A stretch of 64,000 nt of DNA from Polyodon spathula (taxonomy: Eukaryota > Chordata > Actinopteri > Acipenseriformes > Polyodontidae): contig NC_054545.1 in NCBI RefSeq assembly GCF_017654505.1, forward strand, positions 17,002,547-17,066,546. The letters are read 5' to 3'. The translations under genes were made by a program, and so were the position numbers. Numbering within the stretch: the stretch's first letter is position 1; each line of letters starts with the position of its first letter. Shown piece by piece: positions 22,681 to 34,448 of this stretch. The notes beneath the pieces were generated by a model, which was not told where the DNA came from, ran no database searches, and saw only the letters and a list, made by a program, of their open reading frames with translations.

Positions 22681-25600
22681 TTTTCTTTTTTAGGGTTTAA
22701 ATGATTATTGCAAGTGCTTTTTACAAATCTGAACTGTAATTTTGTATGCTTGTCGTGTTTTTTTTGGGGTTTTTTTTTTTTTTCCACTGTTCTGTAATCA
22801 GTATGCCTCAAATATAAGTAAAAAACAACAACTGCAAGGAAATATTTCTAAATCTTGGTTCCCTTATTGCAGTTTCCCATAGTAAGAACATAGCAGAGTG
22901 TAATAAAGCATAGGCAAGTATTGTAAAGCACAGAGAGGTATGGCAAATCAGAATTTAAAACATGGTAAACTATGGTAAATGCAGAGTGCAATAGTACAGT
23001 GGTAAACTTTTCTAAGGGTTATCTGTCCTTTATTTCCTTCAGTTTTGAGAGAGGAAACGGAACACAACCCAGCTAATACAGTTTTTAAATCTTTGGATAT
23101 TAGAACAGTATGAATATGTTTTTGGTGCCACTTTATTTCTGTAAAAGAAAATGAATTTCCATTTTTGGAAAGTTACAAGTTAATGGTATCGAGGGCTGGC
23201 TGTCACAATTTTAGGATATGTAATCCTAAGGGGGGGGGACATTTTGTAAATACTCCCCCATAGACATCTAATCTTCTCAGACTCGCCACCCCCACAAAAC
23301 AGATCATTACATCTAAAGAAGAAAAGGCTGCTATTGCACAGCAAGGCATTTACCAGGAAACCGAGAGTTTTTTTTGGCAGATGCTGCAAACTCTTAGAAA
23401 TTGCTTTGAACTTAAAATAGCCCCCCTCTGCAACACTGTCAATAGTTTGCAGGCCCATCGCAGATAGACGGCTGACAATGCTGTTTTGTTCATCAACTGA
23501 TTTGACTTATGGAGTTTTCAAAATCTAACGATATCTCAAAGTTCATTATAAAATTATGATGAAAGAAAAGAGTTAAGGCGAAGTAAATACACTTTCAAGG
23601 GATGCTTAGGGAAACCTGCTGAAATATATTTTATTGTACAATTTCCATTTTAGCCTCTAAAAATGTGTTTTATTTATTTATTTATTTACATTTTTAAGAC
23701 TAATGTCCGATCCAAGACATACCGATAATTCAGCCAACTCTACCAATCCCAGGACTCTTGAATTCAAGCAGACACAATGCAGACATATCCTTCCTATTGC
23801 TAAAACAACATCTCAGAGAGCGCTGTCCTGCAGCAGAGTATGATGAGACTATGAAATGTCAGACGTTGCACTAGGATTCCTCTGACAGTACAATATGATT
23901 GTAAATCTGGCTCGATTACAAGCAGCCCTAATCAATATTGTGATTATTGTTGTGATTGTTATTCTACTGGCGATAGAGCCGTGGTTTATTATGTATTGTG
24001 CATGCTGTTGATCAAATGTGTTTGATGATGGTGTATTGCTGTATTTAGATTGGGGCGCTTCCCTAATGAAGTTTTCTTAGCTGTACATGTGGAACAAGGA
24101 TTTTGTTAATATGTTCGGTAATCTTCCAATGGAAGGGGTAATGCTAATTTTCAGTCTTTACTGGTAATAGGGACAAAAGAATAATAATGACAGTGATTAA
24201 TGAGTAAACAATGTAATAGTTTAACGATCATGCTGTAAACAAAGACGGTATTCATGCAGGTTAAACATATATGCATAAATGAGAAGAAACATGTGTCATG
24301 TAAAACATAGGAATGTTTAGTGTAGAAGTATGAATGTGAGTTTATTTTTGTATAAAATTATTCCAGATGCAAATGTTTATTGAATAATTAATCTCGTTAG
24401 GAGTAAGCAGGGTTGTAAAATACTGTGTCTTTCCTTAAGAGAGAATTATTAGGTCAGTTGTGATCTTGTCTGTGAATGTCAGTCATTGTATTTACAACCT
24501 GCTAGTCAGTTGCAATTTGTGTGCAGTATCTAGTGCCAAAATAAATAACCCTGACACCTTTGAACCAGATTAGCATTTGCAGAATGCTGCATGCTGTCAT
24601 TAAAATCTTCCCTGGCAGTATTAATTGATGAAATCTCGCATAGTGTGCTGTGGTGTGAAGTTCAGATTAGGGTCCTTTTGATTGACACGGGGCAGATTTG
24701 ACATTCATTGCAGCTGTAGCTCTTGTCCTTTAATCTGCCTAGCCTTGGAGCTGTTTCATATTCTGCATTTTTGGGGACTGGACTGGAACTGAAGGTCAGA
24801 GCAGATATTCTAATAACTATGAAATGGCAATGTTATGACTCGAGCGTGACTTGTAGAATTAGTGATTTGTCAGAAGAAATTTGCATTATCAACAGTGCAC
24901 GCCAGCTTTGTGCTGAATGAGTTGGGGCTGGGCTACATTGTAATAGTAGTTTTCTTTTTTTTGTTTTATTGCACTGTTATCCTTATACAGTCCATTCCTT
25001 TTTAGTCTGTAGTCTTACATTGATCAGCAGCTAGGCTTGTGGCTATGAACCTGGCTGAGCCTAAACTTTTTAAAAATAAGCCTGAATACTGTGATAAAAA
25101 ACAGAAATAAAAACAAGAAATCAAATAGCTTGAGTGACATGTGGGTAAGGGAATTCTTTCCATTCTGCCTTGCAGTGGTGTCTTCGAAGTCAGAAAACAA
25201 CCGCATCTCCATGTTCAACCTGTCCGAATCTAATTGAATTACTTCAAAAACCTACCGAGATTTGGATCAAACCAGAAATAAAGGAATGCAAGCTGTTATT
25301 TCGAACATCTCTAAAGGCTCTTCCCTTGTTAGCACACCGCTCTCCACCACTGGGGCGTACTCTGCTAAAGCATAACCTAGATTTGTATAGCAACTGAGTG
25401 TCCTTATCGGCTGGGTTGTTGTCATCTATTACCACTAAAGACTTTACAGCAATACAGAAAATGATCACAAATACAATCTGAAACTTGGTACCAAAGTCCA
25501 GAACTTGTTTGAAAAGCAGTTGTCACAAGTTTCTAAATTGGTTACTGTAGTACTGTACCACTGATGAAATTACAGTGATAAGATTCTGAAACGTGGTACA

Positions 25601-25764
25601 TATTCAGATAGACGCAAGATCCAGAACTGCACTGAAAAGCAGATTGCAAGGTTCAAAATGGGACAGATCGACTGTAAAAAAATAAAAAATAAAAAAGTTT
25701 TGGCGCATATGGAAGCTGAGTTGTGTCAAGCCTCCTATTGGGTTGCACTGTGGAAGGATGTTGA
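22681..25764. other. Unique AT-rich DNA with conserved-element-like stretches
   Basis: No gene recognised. Stretches near 23880-24060 and 24500-24800 are rich in TAAT/ATTA homeodomain cores. One holds TGATTGACA (24679-24687), a PBX/MEIS-like site. They have the look of vertebrate conserved noncoding elements, which a single sequence cannot confirm. Confidence 0.35.
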
Positions 25765-25791
25765 GGGGGGGGGGGGGGGGGGGGGGGGGGG
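25765..25791. repeat. G homopolymer (about 27 G)
   Basis: An uninterrupted G run; the true length is likely uncertain because such runs are prone to sequencing error. Confidence 0.95.
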
Positions 25792-26190
25792 AAAGCCTGA
25801 GAATCCATATGCTGGTCTTGTGCAGGATTTTACAATAGAACACACAACGATAGACTGACTGAAGATTAGAGAGATTCAAAATAATATGTTATTTGGCAAG
25901 CCTCCTATCCTCAGAATAACAACCATACTTCAGCAACAAAACTAATTGTGCTTCCCAATGTAGATCTGTTAGAGTCTTTAAAATGTAGATTTTTAATTAG
26001 GTTTTTAAATGGTCTATTCATTGAACAGGGAGAGATAAAAAATTTTGTGCTTATGAAAGAGACTTTGGGAGCGTAGAGATGGAAGTCTTCACACACAAAG
26101 CAGGGACAAGTATTGCTATAAATCTTATTTTTAACTGTAATTTGTACTTTTTTATTTAAACACTTCAGTAAATTGAAATGTTAAGTTGCT

Positions 26191-26257
<67 letters not shown>
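26191..26257. repeat. (TATC)n microsatellite
   Basis: About sixteen perfect tetranucleotide units. Confidence 0.98.
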
Positions 26258-26258
<1 letters not shown>

Positions 26259-26262
26259 AAAA

Positions 26263-26345
26263 GTAATTGCTGGGTCTCAAATAATCACCTTTCTCCAATA
26301 CCTGCCAAATATTGTAAATAAGAGCTGGGTCTCTGTTAAACGACG
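26263..26345 (+). repeat. Dispersed repeat, copy A
   Basis: TGCTGGGTCTC, TGCCAAATATTGTAAATAAG and AGCTGGGTCTCTGTTAAACG recur in altered form at 27097-27187. The pair flanks about 750 bases in direct orientation. Class unknown. Confidence 0.5.
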
Positions 26346-26657
26346 AGTCATTGTCATTGAAGCTGAGGAGGAGCTTGAGTGTAATGAAATGAAAGTGACT
26401 CTCAGGATTAATAAATAATAATAATAGAAAACCTAATTTAAGGTAGGCCTGCTTGTAATGCATATTTGTTTAATGCAGTTATTACATTACTAAAAGTTTT
26501 GATAATTAAAGTTGAAACTAGGCCGGATACAAACCTTGTGTGTATTTTAACATGTTTTGTTGTATTAACAATGTACACGTTTGAGATTAAACAAATTATT
26601 TTTGATAATGATACTTGCTGCTTTTATTGTTCATTTTTAAAAACATTTTAGAAGTTT

Positions 26658-26658
<1 letters not shown>

Positions 26659-26707
<49 letters not shown>
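26659..26707. repeat. (ATT)n microsatellite
   Basis: About sixteen triplets. A shorter ATT tract follows at 26772-26792. Confidence 0.97.
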
Positions 26708-27096
26708 GCGTATTGTGTTCGTAAGGATGTACGCCACATGACTATGTTATGATATCGGGGCCCACTGTCTTATTATTATTATTATTATTATTAACAATGG
26801 TAGATCTAATTCCATTTTTAAATACACATTTGTACTACTTCTTGTTCATTTGTCAACGTTTTGCTCCCTTATCCTTGTTAGCCAGTGCATATAAAAAGAC
26901 TAGTAATGCTTTTGCTTTATACTTGAGGGTGTACAATACACTGTAATGTTGTTATAAAACAAAACTGTTACTGACACACAACCTTTTAACAAAGTTGCTG
27001 GAATGTTTAAATTGAGTTACGATGTTGCTACAAGGTTGTGTGTTAGCGACTTCTCAATGACCGCATGAAGCATATGAAGCATGTGATCTAATATAA

Positions 27097-27167
27097 TCGC
27101 CAGCCTCCATTACGTGCTGGGTCTTCTGGCAAATACTGTAAGTAAAAGCTGGAGGCGGTTAATTGAA

Positions 27168-27187
<20 letters not shown>
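27097..27187 (+). repeat. Dispersed repeat, copy B
   Basis: GTGCTGGGTCTTCTGGCAAA followed by TACTGTAAGTAAAAGCTGG matches copy A at 26263. It runs into the TA-rich palindrome at 27168. Confidence 0.5.
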
Positions 27188-27391
<204 letters not shown>

Positions 27392-27397
27392 CCATAG

Positions 27398-27480
27398 TTA
27401 GGGGTTCAACAAGCATCGATTATTGATGTGTCCTTTAAATTTCCCGCTCTTCGATTACATAATGTTGAATCGATGCATCA
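27398..27480 (+). mobile_element. hAT-like terminus (weak)
   Basis: TAGGGGTTCAACAAGCATCG followed by ATTATTGATG resembles the TAGGGGTxCAACG(A/T)..ATCGATTAATCGATG openings of fish hAT families. Only one end is visible. Confidence 0.3.
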
Positions 27481-30045
27481 AATTAGAACCCAGTTTGAAG
27501 CCTTCTGTTGCCTGTTTGAATTAAAACCTTGAGTGTGTGAGCGTGCGCTTCTTTTAATGCTAGTACGGTAGATTAGCACGTTGCTAGGATACAAGCTTTC
27601 GGCCTCTGCGTTGGACAAGCCAAATAAGAAGTAGACCTATTATATTCACGTTTTCTTGATTTAAAAATGAAGGCAATTTGTTTTTGTTTGTTTTTAAATC
27701 TATTAAATCTACTGGTTACCTCCTTTTCTCCAAGCATGCTGTGTTTGGATTATATGGCAATATTATATCAAAAGAAGCAGAATTTTGTACTATAGTTAAA
27801 TTAGTCAGGATTTGTGAGATCAATTCAAATGTTTTGCTTTGCTTTTGGACATAAAATGTTAACAGTAATGAACAACCATAGTTCAGATAGAAATGGCTAC
27901 TGTTAAAACAGTATTTTTTAAATTATTATTACTATTATGTCAAAAGGACATCTGATGTGGACGCACACATTCTTTTCAGTTGTTAAAAACTAATCGGACA
28001 TGTTCTAATTTGAATATAAGTTGTGAATTTTTGTTTAACTGTTAAGCACAACAGTGTTTTTAGTTATTGGATCTTCTGTTTTAAAAAAAAAGTAGTTTAT
28101 TCTTTTATTTTGAAAAGTAAAACGTCAATGCATCAACTTTGATAAATGCCTATACGATAATCGAGTACAAAATGAGGGTGCCGATTGCCCCACTAATATA
28201 CATATTGCTTATTGCCCCTTTGCCGTTTTGGATATTTACAATCACGCTGAGTGCAGTTACAGATGGCTTTGCGTTCTGTTCTAATCTGAAAGAACGTGCT
28301 TGCAATAGATATAAGGCAGGCTGGATCTGCGGATTGACATTGGGGAATGAACGTTGTTGCATTTCTTAAGAGAAATAGCTTTGGGTCATAATGAAGAATA
28401 AAACAACATTTCTAAGAGGACATTTTTCTTTTTTTCCAATTATGTTTACAGCAGCATTTATCTAAACTCCAAAGCGAGTTCCACTTTCTGATTGATATGC
28501 ATTACAAGTAGTGCTTTGCAGTTGCTGGAAAATTGATTTCATTTTTAGTGTCAGTAAAATGGAGCTCGAAAGCGGAATGGCCTTTGCATACGCCGGTTTT
28601 AATTTGATATACAACTGTGAGCTGTTGGGAAACAACAGTTGGGATGTAGTTGTGCAATAGCAAACCAATGTTCTGAAAAGACAATTTTGTTCTTCGTTAG
28701 TGGGATTATTTATTGTGCAAACTACTTGACGTGCCTAAAAAGGGTTTATTGAGGTTTTTTTTTTATTCATGAGCTTTTGGTTTGGAGCTATTTCAGTGCT
28801 TTCTTTAAACACACTGAAAGTACCAGACTGTTTGGTAACGTAACCTTCCAATCTTAGAAACTAGAATGGTCAGTCTTTGCTTGAGAGAAGCCCAGGACTG
28901 AGTGGCAGGCAGGGGGTGTTCAAGTCAAAAGCCCTACTTCCTTACTTACTAAATATCTAGGTATTTTAACTGAAAGATTTTAACAGTCGAGTGCAGTGGT
29001 AGCCTAACATGTTCTCCATTGTTAGGAATGTAGAACAGCAATGCATGTGCTTTTATTGCCCAGTTTTTCCCACTCAGTCTCCCCTCTGTCTCACATGCAG
29101 AATGACTGAGCGGGACGGTTTCGCCAGTGATGACTGCCAAGAATGGCACCACAATGAATCTTGTACCACTGCACAACTTAAAAAAAAAAAAAAAAAAAAA
29201 AAGCGTGACCATCTTCAATACAAAAGCCTGCAAATATGGCAACACTGACAAAAGAAAACAAACACAGAACAGACACTCCAGAAATCCATCAAACTGATAG
29301 CAGCTTTAGTTTTATTGTTCGCTCTTTTTTTCTGTAATACAATGGAAGCCACTGTATCTCACTGTCCCATCTTAAATGTCTGCAGTTGAGCGATACAGTA
29401 AAATAAATACTGGCTGTTCTTACCTTCTCAATTTAGTTCAACAGGCCTGTTTGTAATTGGACAGCGCTAAAGCGCATGTGGTGGCAGCAAGTCCCTTGGG
29501 ACTGCTCTCATTATGTGCAGGCCACCCGTCTGGTTAAACTGGAAGTAGGTCACACTCTTCAGCACATACTCCTACTGTTCCAACTAGCGAGGAGAAAGCT
29601 AATTGAAACGAAACAGGACAGCAGAGGATGGCCTCTTATTCCTACAAGAAGTACTCTAGACATTGCTTTCTTAACTTTGAGATATTTCATGTGGATAATC
29701 GGACCTTGTGCTTATGCTTGGGTGCGTGCAGTTTTTGATACAGGTACTTCTTTGGTTTATTTATTTTTGCATACTTAATTTATTTATGTTACATTGTTGC
29801 AGGCAGGTGCCAAAAGAGCTTCCCTTCACAGCTGAGAGACAGAGAGAGACAGACACCATTGATCTCCTGGGCACATAAAGGGTTAAAGCTGAGCAAAGCA
29901 AGAAGGGGCTTGGATTGGGATTATTTGATCAGTCACTAATTTAGATGAAAAGCAAAAGGGTTTGTAATATGGGAATTTTGCCTTCGAGTGACGGCAGAAA
30001 ATGTAATATTTACAATTGAAGTTGTTTTATCTTCAGTATCCCGTA
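27481..30045. other. Unique AT-rich DNA, no supported gene
   Basis: An A run lies at 29180-29202. Bases 28140-28370 are open on both strands but encode nothing recognisable. Confidence 0.4.
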
Positions 30046-30049
30046 GGGC

Positions 30050-30125
30050 AGTGCTTCACAACCTTTTTCAATGTAGGGACCACCTTGGTGTTTGGATTTT
30101 TCCCACGGACCACTTGCCACGCATT
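30050..30125 (+). mobile_element. hAT-Charlie-like terminus (weak)
   Basis: CAGTGCTTCACAACCTTTTT followed by CAATGTAGGGACCACC and CACGGACCACTTG resembles the CAGTGGTTCTCAACCTTTTT...GGACC opening of Charlie-type hAT elements. The opposite end was not found. Confidence 0.4.
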
Positions 30126-30554
30126 TTTTCACAACAGCATTTTGAAACTTGTTTTATGTATATGTTACGGGCAAAGCCCGCTGACTTGCCCGTTTACCTT
30201 GTGGCAAAGACTGAAATAAAAATTAAAATAACTTTTCGGACTTTGTTCCTGCAAACCACGGTCTGCCCACTGCTTTTTGGGCAGAGTGGGAAACAGTCCC
30301 TCTGTTCTTTCATTCCTGTTCAGAACAAGGAATGAACATGAGAAACTGCATTGACACTTACATAGAAACCATCGGCAACAGACGAATAGGAGTTGAGAAA
30401 TACATAAAACCTACATCGTGCTTTGGAACAATATTACCCACAACATCAGAACAAAAATTAACATGAGAAACCCCACTGACACTTCCATATAAAAAGGACA
30501 GTATTATTAATAATGTAATAACAACCAATAATAATAATAAGGAGTTGTATTGAA

Positions 30555-30640
30555 TAGGGGTGCACCGATAATCGGTAGCCTATCGGCTTGGCACCGATAT
30601 AGGGGAAAAAAACACAGTTGGCTAGTGGTAGTTTTTGTTA
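30555..30640 (+). mobile_element. hAT-like terminus (TAGGGGTGCACCGAT type)
   Basis: TAGGGGTGCACCGATAATCG followed by GTAGCCTATCGGCTTGGCAC matches a common fish hAT opening with repeated CGAT/ATCG motifs. The right end is not identified; an A run lies at about 30924-30948. Confidence 0.45.
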
Positions 30641-31644
30641 ATTTAGCTCATAATGTACACCGATATTCATGCTTGAATTTCTTCCAGCACAGAATAGTAA
30701 AGTGCTTACTAATGACACAAGAACACTGAGTCACTCATTTTTCCAGTGCTGTGTAACGTGCGATCAAAATGCAGTAAGTGCTTCTCAAAATAATGCTGTG
30801 TTTTTTTGTTTTTTTTTTCCATATCTGAAGACAGCATTAGGATAGTGGGTTGTGTGCAGAACACACTCGATGCTACATTAAATCCAACGATGAACTGAGA
30901 GTAGAATATTATTCTGATGCTTTAAAAAAAAAAAAAAAAAAAAAAAAATTAGTAGAATCCTAAATATCATTGGTAGTTGTTGTTTGTAGTTTAGTGTACA
31001 TGTGGCCCGTACAATTTACTAGACTAACATTCACCCTAAGTAATGCTTTGTAGTTGTTTTCTGGCTGACAAAACTGTAATAAATATAGGTGTATTTATTA
31101 TTCGTAAGAAAATAGTATTAACCAGACAAATTATTGTTCAAATGCAGCATCTATGTGCTGTTAGTTATAAAAGTGCTTCTGCGATGTATCTGCTCTATCT
31201 CTGTCTTTGGCAGCTTGGCATCACATCGGCTCCTCCTCCATAGCTTACTTGATCAAATCCTTGAACGTAAACAGTTTCGATGAAAAACACTTTATTGAAA
31301 CCAAGACTGCTAATAAGAGTTGGAGAGCGTATTCAACAGAGTGACTGAGAATGTAGGTTAAATGCGTAATACATAGATTTTAATAATTTGTTTAAAATAA
31401 ATTAGTTTTATACAATATATCTCATTAAATATTTTATATAGCCATGTCGTCAATAAAAATAAAGGTAGGTAGGCTGGTCAAACATAGCTGTGTCTCTGTC
31501 CCCTAAAAACATAAAATGAAAGATCTTTGAAGCTGATTTCGGACTTTGAGCGGGCATTGTTGGACACGCCCGGACAAAACCTGGAATGAAAGATTTCTGT
31601 TATTCATTTTGGACTTTGCCCGGGCAACAAGTTTTGGGGTTTGC

Positions 31645-31646
<2 letters not shown>
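30641..31646. other. Unique AT-rich DNA, no supported gene
   Basis: Two imperfect copies of an AATGAAAGAT...GGACTTTG..CGGGCA phrase lie about 70 bases apart near 31514 and 31584. No gene recognised. Confidence 0.4.

Positions 31647-31723
<77 letters not shown>
31647..31723. repeat. (TA)n microsatellite
   Basis: About 38 perfect dinucleotide units. Confidence 0.98.
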
Positions 31724-31725
<2 letters not shown>

Positions 31726-32857
31726 GTGTTTGTTTCATAAAGTTTTTGTTTATAATGAGATCCCTTGAATCTCTGTTGTTACCATAAAGGCACACATGCA
31801 TTCAAGAACCAGCTACAGGGTACCCTGTCACAATACTCTATGGTAAGTCCATTAAAAGTGGAAAAAAAAAAAAAATTGGCAGTCACTTCTAGGCACAGGT
31901 TCATTTTTTAAGTTAAAAACTACCGCAGGAAACATATTGGACGTCGTGCTGGTACAGATTTCAGGTATTCATACATTCTTGAAAACTTGGTGAATAAGGA
32001 TCATAGAATCAAAACAGAACGATAAAAGCCTGAAGTCAGGATCTTCAATAGGATTGTTGGTGTTTGAAAAGCACAGTACTTTACAGCCTAAAATGATGCC
32101 GTTTTCCAGTAGAATAGCAAGTCTATGTGTTAATTCAGGGCTATAAGTTATAAAGGTAATACTTTCATTGTAAAACCCATGAGCATTATAATAAAAAGGC
32201 CTTTGACATCTTTGTTTTCATTTTGTCCATTTCAAACTGTAATCCGATCCTCTTTTTAATATAATCCAGGTTTGTGCTTTTCTGCTTATCAAGATGCTGA
32301 CCTAGATGCCAATATGAATTACACTCTCAAATTGAAAATGTGTTTCATCTTTGCTCCTTGAGAGCTGTGGCAGGTAAACCGACAGCATTTGAGATCCTGG
32401 ATACTGTTAGCGTTGGCAAGATTATTTTCCAAGCAGTTGAAGGGAAGCCTGTTCACTGTGCGTGTTTGAGTTTTGAGTTGCAGTTCAGTAGAAAATAGAC
32501 AGGATGAACAGTCTCAAGATATTGCTGCTTGTAATTGATAAGATTTAAACGTGCAGTGTCTTCTCAATTACTACTATTAGTTTTAAAATAAATCAAATAT
32601 AATATGGGATTGCTGTAACCCCTACCCAGACATTTAAAAAATAATTTAAAAAGCAGATGGTTTGAAAGTCTCCCTAGAAAGGATAGTTTTGCTAATTTTT
32701 AGGTCAACTTTCCAGTTTTTAAAAAGCTTCAGTCTAGTATGTTGTTTAGGATTCTGTGATGTGATAAAGGTGATATTGTTTAACGATGATGTTCACAATA
32801 AAAAATGACCTGCATGCAATTTGATATGGGGGGAAAATAAGAATGTGGCAATAGCCC
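31724..32857. other. Unique AT-rich DNA, no supported gene
   Basis: No gene or transposon end recognised. Bases 32250-32560 are of mixed composition and conserved-element-like, which cannot be tested here. Confidence 0.35.
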
Positions 32858-33040
32858 TCACCATCCCTGGATCTCAATCCAATTGAGCATGTGTGGGATG
32901 AACTCCAGCAACATATTCATCATCACGATCCTGTGCCTACCTCTGTGCACCGGTTGTGTGAACTATCAATGACTAAATGGATTAACATCCCCTGAGACAC
33001 CATCCAGCACCTTGTGGAGTCTGTGCCACAGGTATCGCTA
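32858..33040 (+). pseudogene. Tc1-like transposase C-terminal fragment
   Basis: Plus-strand translation reads SPSLDLNPIEHVWDELQQHI followed by HHHDPVPTSVHRLCELSMTK, WINIP, a stop, then DTIQHLVESVP. The segment 'SPDL.PIEH.WD.L' carries the catalytic glutamate of the Tc1/mariner DDE domain. The following 'W..IP...I..L..S.P' is the C-terminus of the same family. An in-frame TGA follows the IP and the first two thirds of the gene are absent, so it is dead. It directly abuts the Penelope-like fragment that begins about 10 bases later, so one element probably broke the other. Confidence 0.7.
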
Positions 33041-33049
33041 TTAGCCAAC

Positions 33050-33809
33050 TAACAAGAATGAAACAAATTTGTGAAATTGAAGAAAGCTGTGACAAATGTA
33101 AAACTGACATGCTTCTCAAATGTAATTCTAGCGAATTCAAAACAGAATGCCTTGAATCAGCAGAAGAAACAAGCCAAATCCAGAGAAGAAATAAAAAAAA
33201 TAAACCCAATTTAATATATTGCACAACGTACACACCAAGGACAGTAAATATTAAGAATGTCGTTTTAAAGTACAAAAGTGATCAATTGTTGGGGAACAAA
33301 TTTAAAGAGCTACCAATGGTCACATACAAAAAAGCTAGAAATATTAGAAATGAAATAGTAAGGGCCAATACCTATCAAACAGTGTTTCTCACTGGAAATT
33401 AGAAATGTGGCAATTGCCTAAATTGTCAATATACTCGTAATACTAAATGGTTCAATCACCCAGTCAATAGAAAACAAATTCAAATCAAAGGTTTCATAAA
33501 CTGTAGAACTAGCAACATTATTTATATGATTTACTGTCCTTATGGGAAAGTATACATTGGTGAAACTGCACGCTCTTTAAAATAATGCATTACACAACAT
33601 AGAAGTGCAGTACAAAATGAGGATATTAGAAATGAAAGAAATAACTTAATCATCAGATCTCACGTTTTCGCTGTCTTGGCATTGAAACAATAACTATCGG
33701 CGATCCAGGTTTAATTAGAAAACGAAGAGAAGCTTTTTGGATTCACCAATGTCAAAGCCTATTTCCTAAAGGATTTAATGAAGATTTTAATCTGAAGGAT
33801 TTTCTATAA
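33050..33809 (+). pseudogene. Penelope-like retroelement: GIY-YIG endonuclease end of the ORF
   Basis: The plus-strand frame gives LIYCTTYTPRTVNIKNVVLK and YKKARNIRNEIVRA, the linker typical of Penelope-like elements after the reverse transcriptase. After a TAG (33400-33402) it continues KCGNCLNCQYTRNTKWF, then IYMIYCPYGKVYIGETARSL, then ITQHRSA. 'C..C..K.YIGET.R.L..R...H' is the GIY-YIG nuclease core, with the Tyr and Gly of the YIG motif present. The last recognisable residues are GFNEDFNLKDFL, ending at a TAA at 33807-33809. Two stops (one after the TGN at 33400, one after SLK at 33583) show that it is dead. The reverse transcriptase is missing upstream, where a Tc1 fragment lies. The 3' non-coding part is displaced to 37102 by the LTR element inserted at 33822. 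Confidence 0.75.
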
Positions 33810-33816
33810 TTGGAGA

Positions 33817-33821
33817 TGCAT
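33817..33821 (+). repeat. LTR-element target-site duplication, left
   Basis: TGCAT, identical to 37102-37106. Confidence 0.85.
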
Positions 33822-34423
33822 TTTAACATAGTGCCCGCCCCGTGTGTATTTTCTGTATATGTTGCGTATGGTGTGTTAAATGTTGGTGTATAGGCATTGG
33901 TACACGGGATATAAACGGGTCTGTGTTTCACGTGTGTTTAAAAATTGTATTTAGGCACGGGATTGTACATCACATGCATTTAAAGTAGTTAATATGTTAG
34001 CACGAGGTTGCACATAATTAATTCACGTGCTGGGATTCAAGTGAATAATTAATTGGTAATTGAATCCCAGCACAACAGTATATATAGATGCACGTTTTAC
34101 TCACTCGGGGTTGGGTGTTCGGTGAGTAGGGAACGGGAGAGATAGGAGGAGGAATAGAGTTTTGATAGCAATTGCTATTGCGTGCTGGTGGGACCAGCAC
34201 GAAAGTTGTTTATTTAAAACTCACCGTGTTTGTTTGTGTGTCGATCTGCTCACTGTTTGTAAAGTATTAGTCCATTTCTGTTTGTCTTTTTATTTTGGTG
34301 AATGTGCGGTGTCCTGCCTTTTGTTAGTGTAAACCTTTTATTTACAATAAACCGGCGCAAGCAAGCGTTCTCACCTTTTCACTTCATCTGTCTTGATGTA
34401 TTCCTTTCCTGTTTCTGACGTCA
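33822..34423 (+). repeat. 5' LTR (3'-truncated)
   Basis: Shares start, order and wording with 36481-37101: AACATAGTGCCCGCCCC, GGCATTGGTACA.GGGATAT, TTGAATCCCAGCACAACAGT and AATAAACCGGCGCAAGCAAG. AGTATATATAGATGCACG is a TATA-box candidate (U3) and ACAATAAACC a polyadenylation-signal candidate. Homology stops at GACGTCA (34417-34423); the expected CCACTCCGGCCGTCTTTGTG...ACA ending is missing. A palindrome occupies the junction. Confidence 0.85.
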
Positions 34424-34431
34424 GAAACAGG
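34408..34431. repeat. Perfect 24-bp palindrome at the LTR/internal junction
   Basis: CCTGTTTCTGAC is followed immediately by its exact reverse complement, centred on GACGTC. The left half belongs to the LTR and is also present in the 3' LTR. The right half replaces the end of the LTR and the primer-binding site. Confidence 0.9.
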
Positions 34432-34448
34432 AAACAGTGGAGGACTAC

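Noticed and set aside
22263..22811. Several overlapping frames of 78-96 codons
   Set aside because: They read through the tRNA-derived SINE on one strand or the other.
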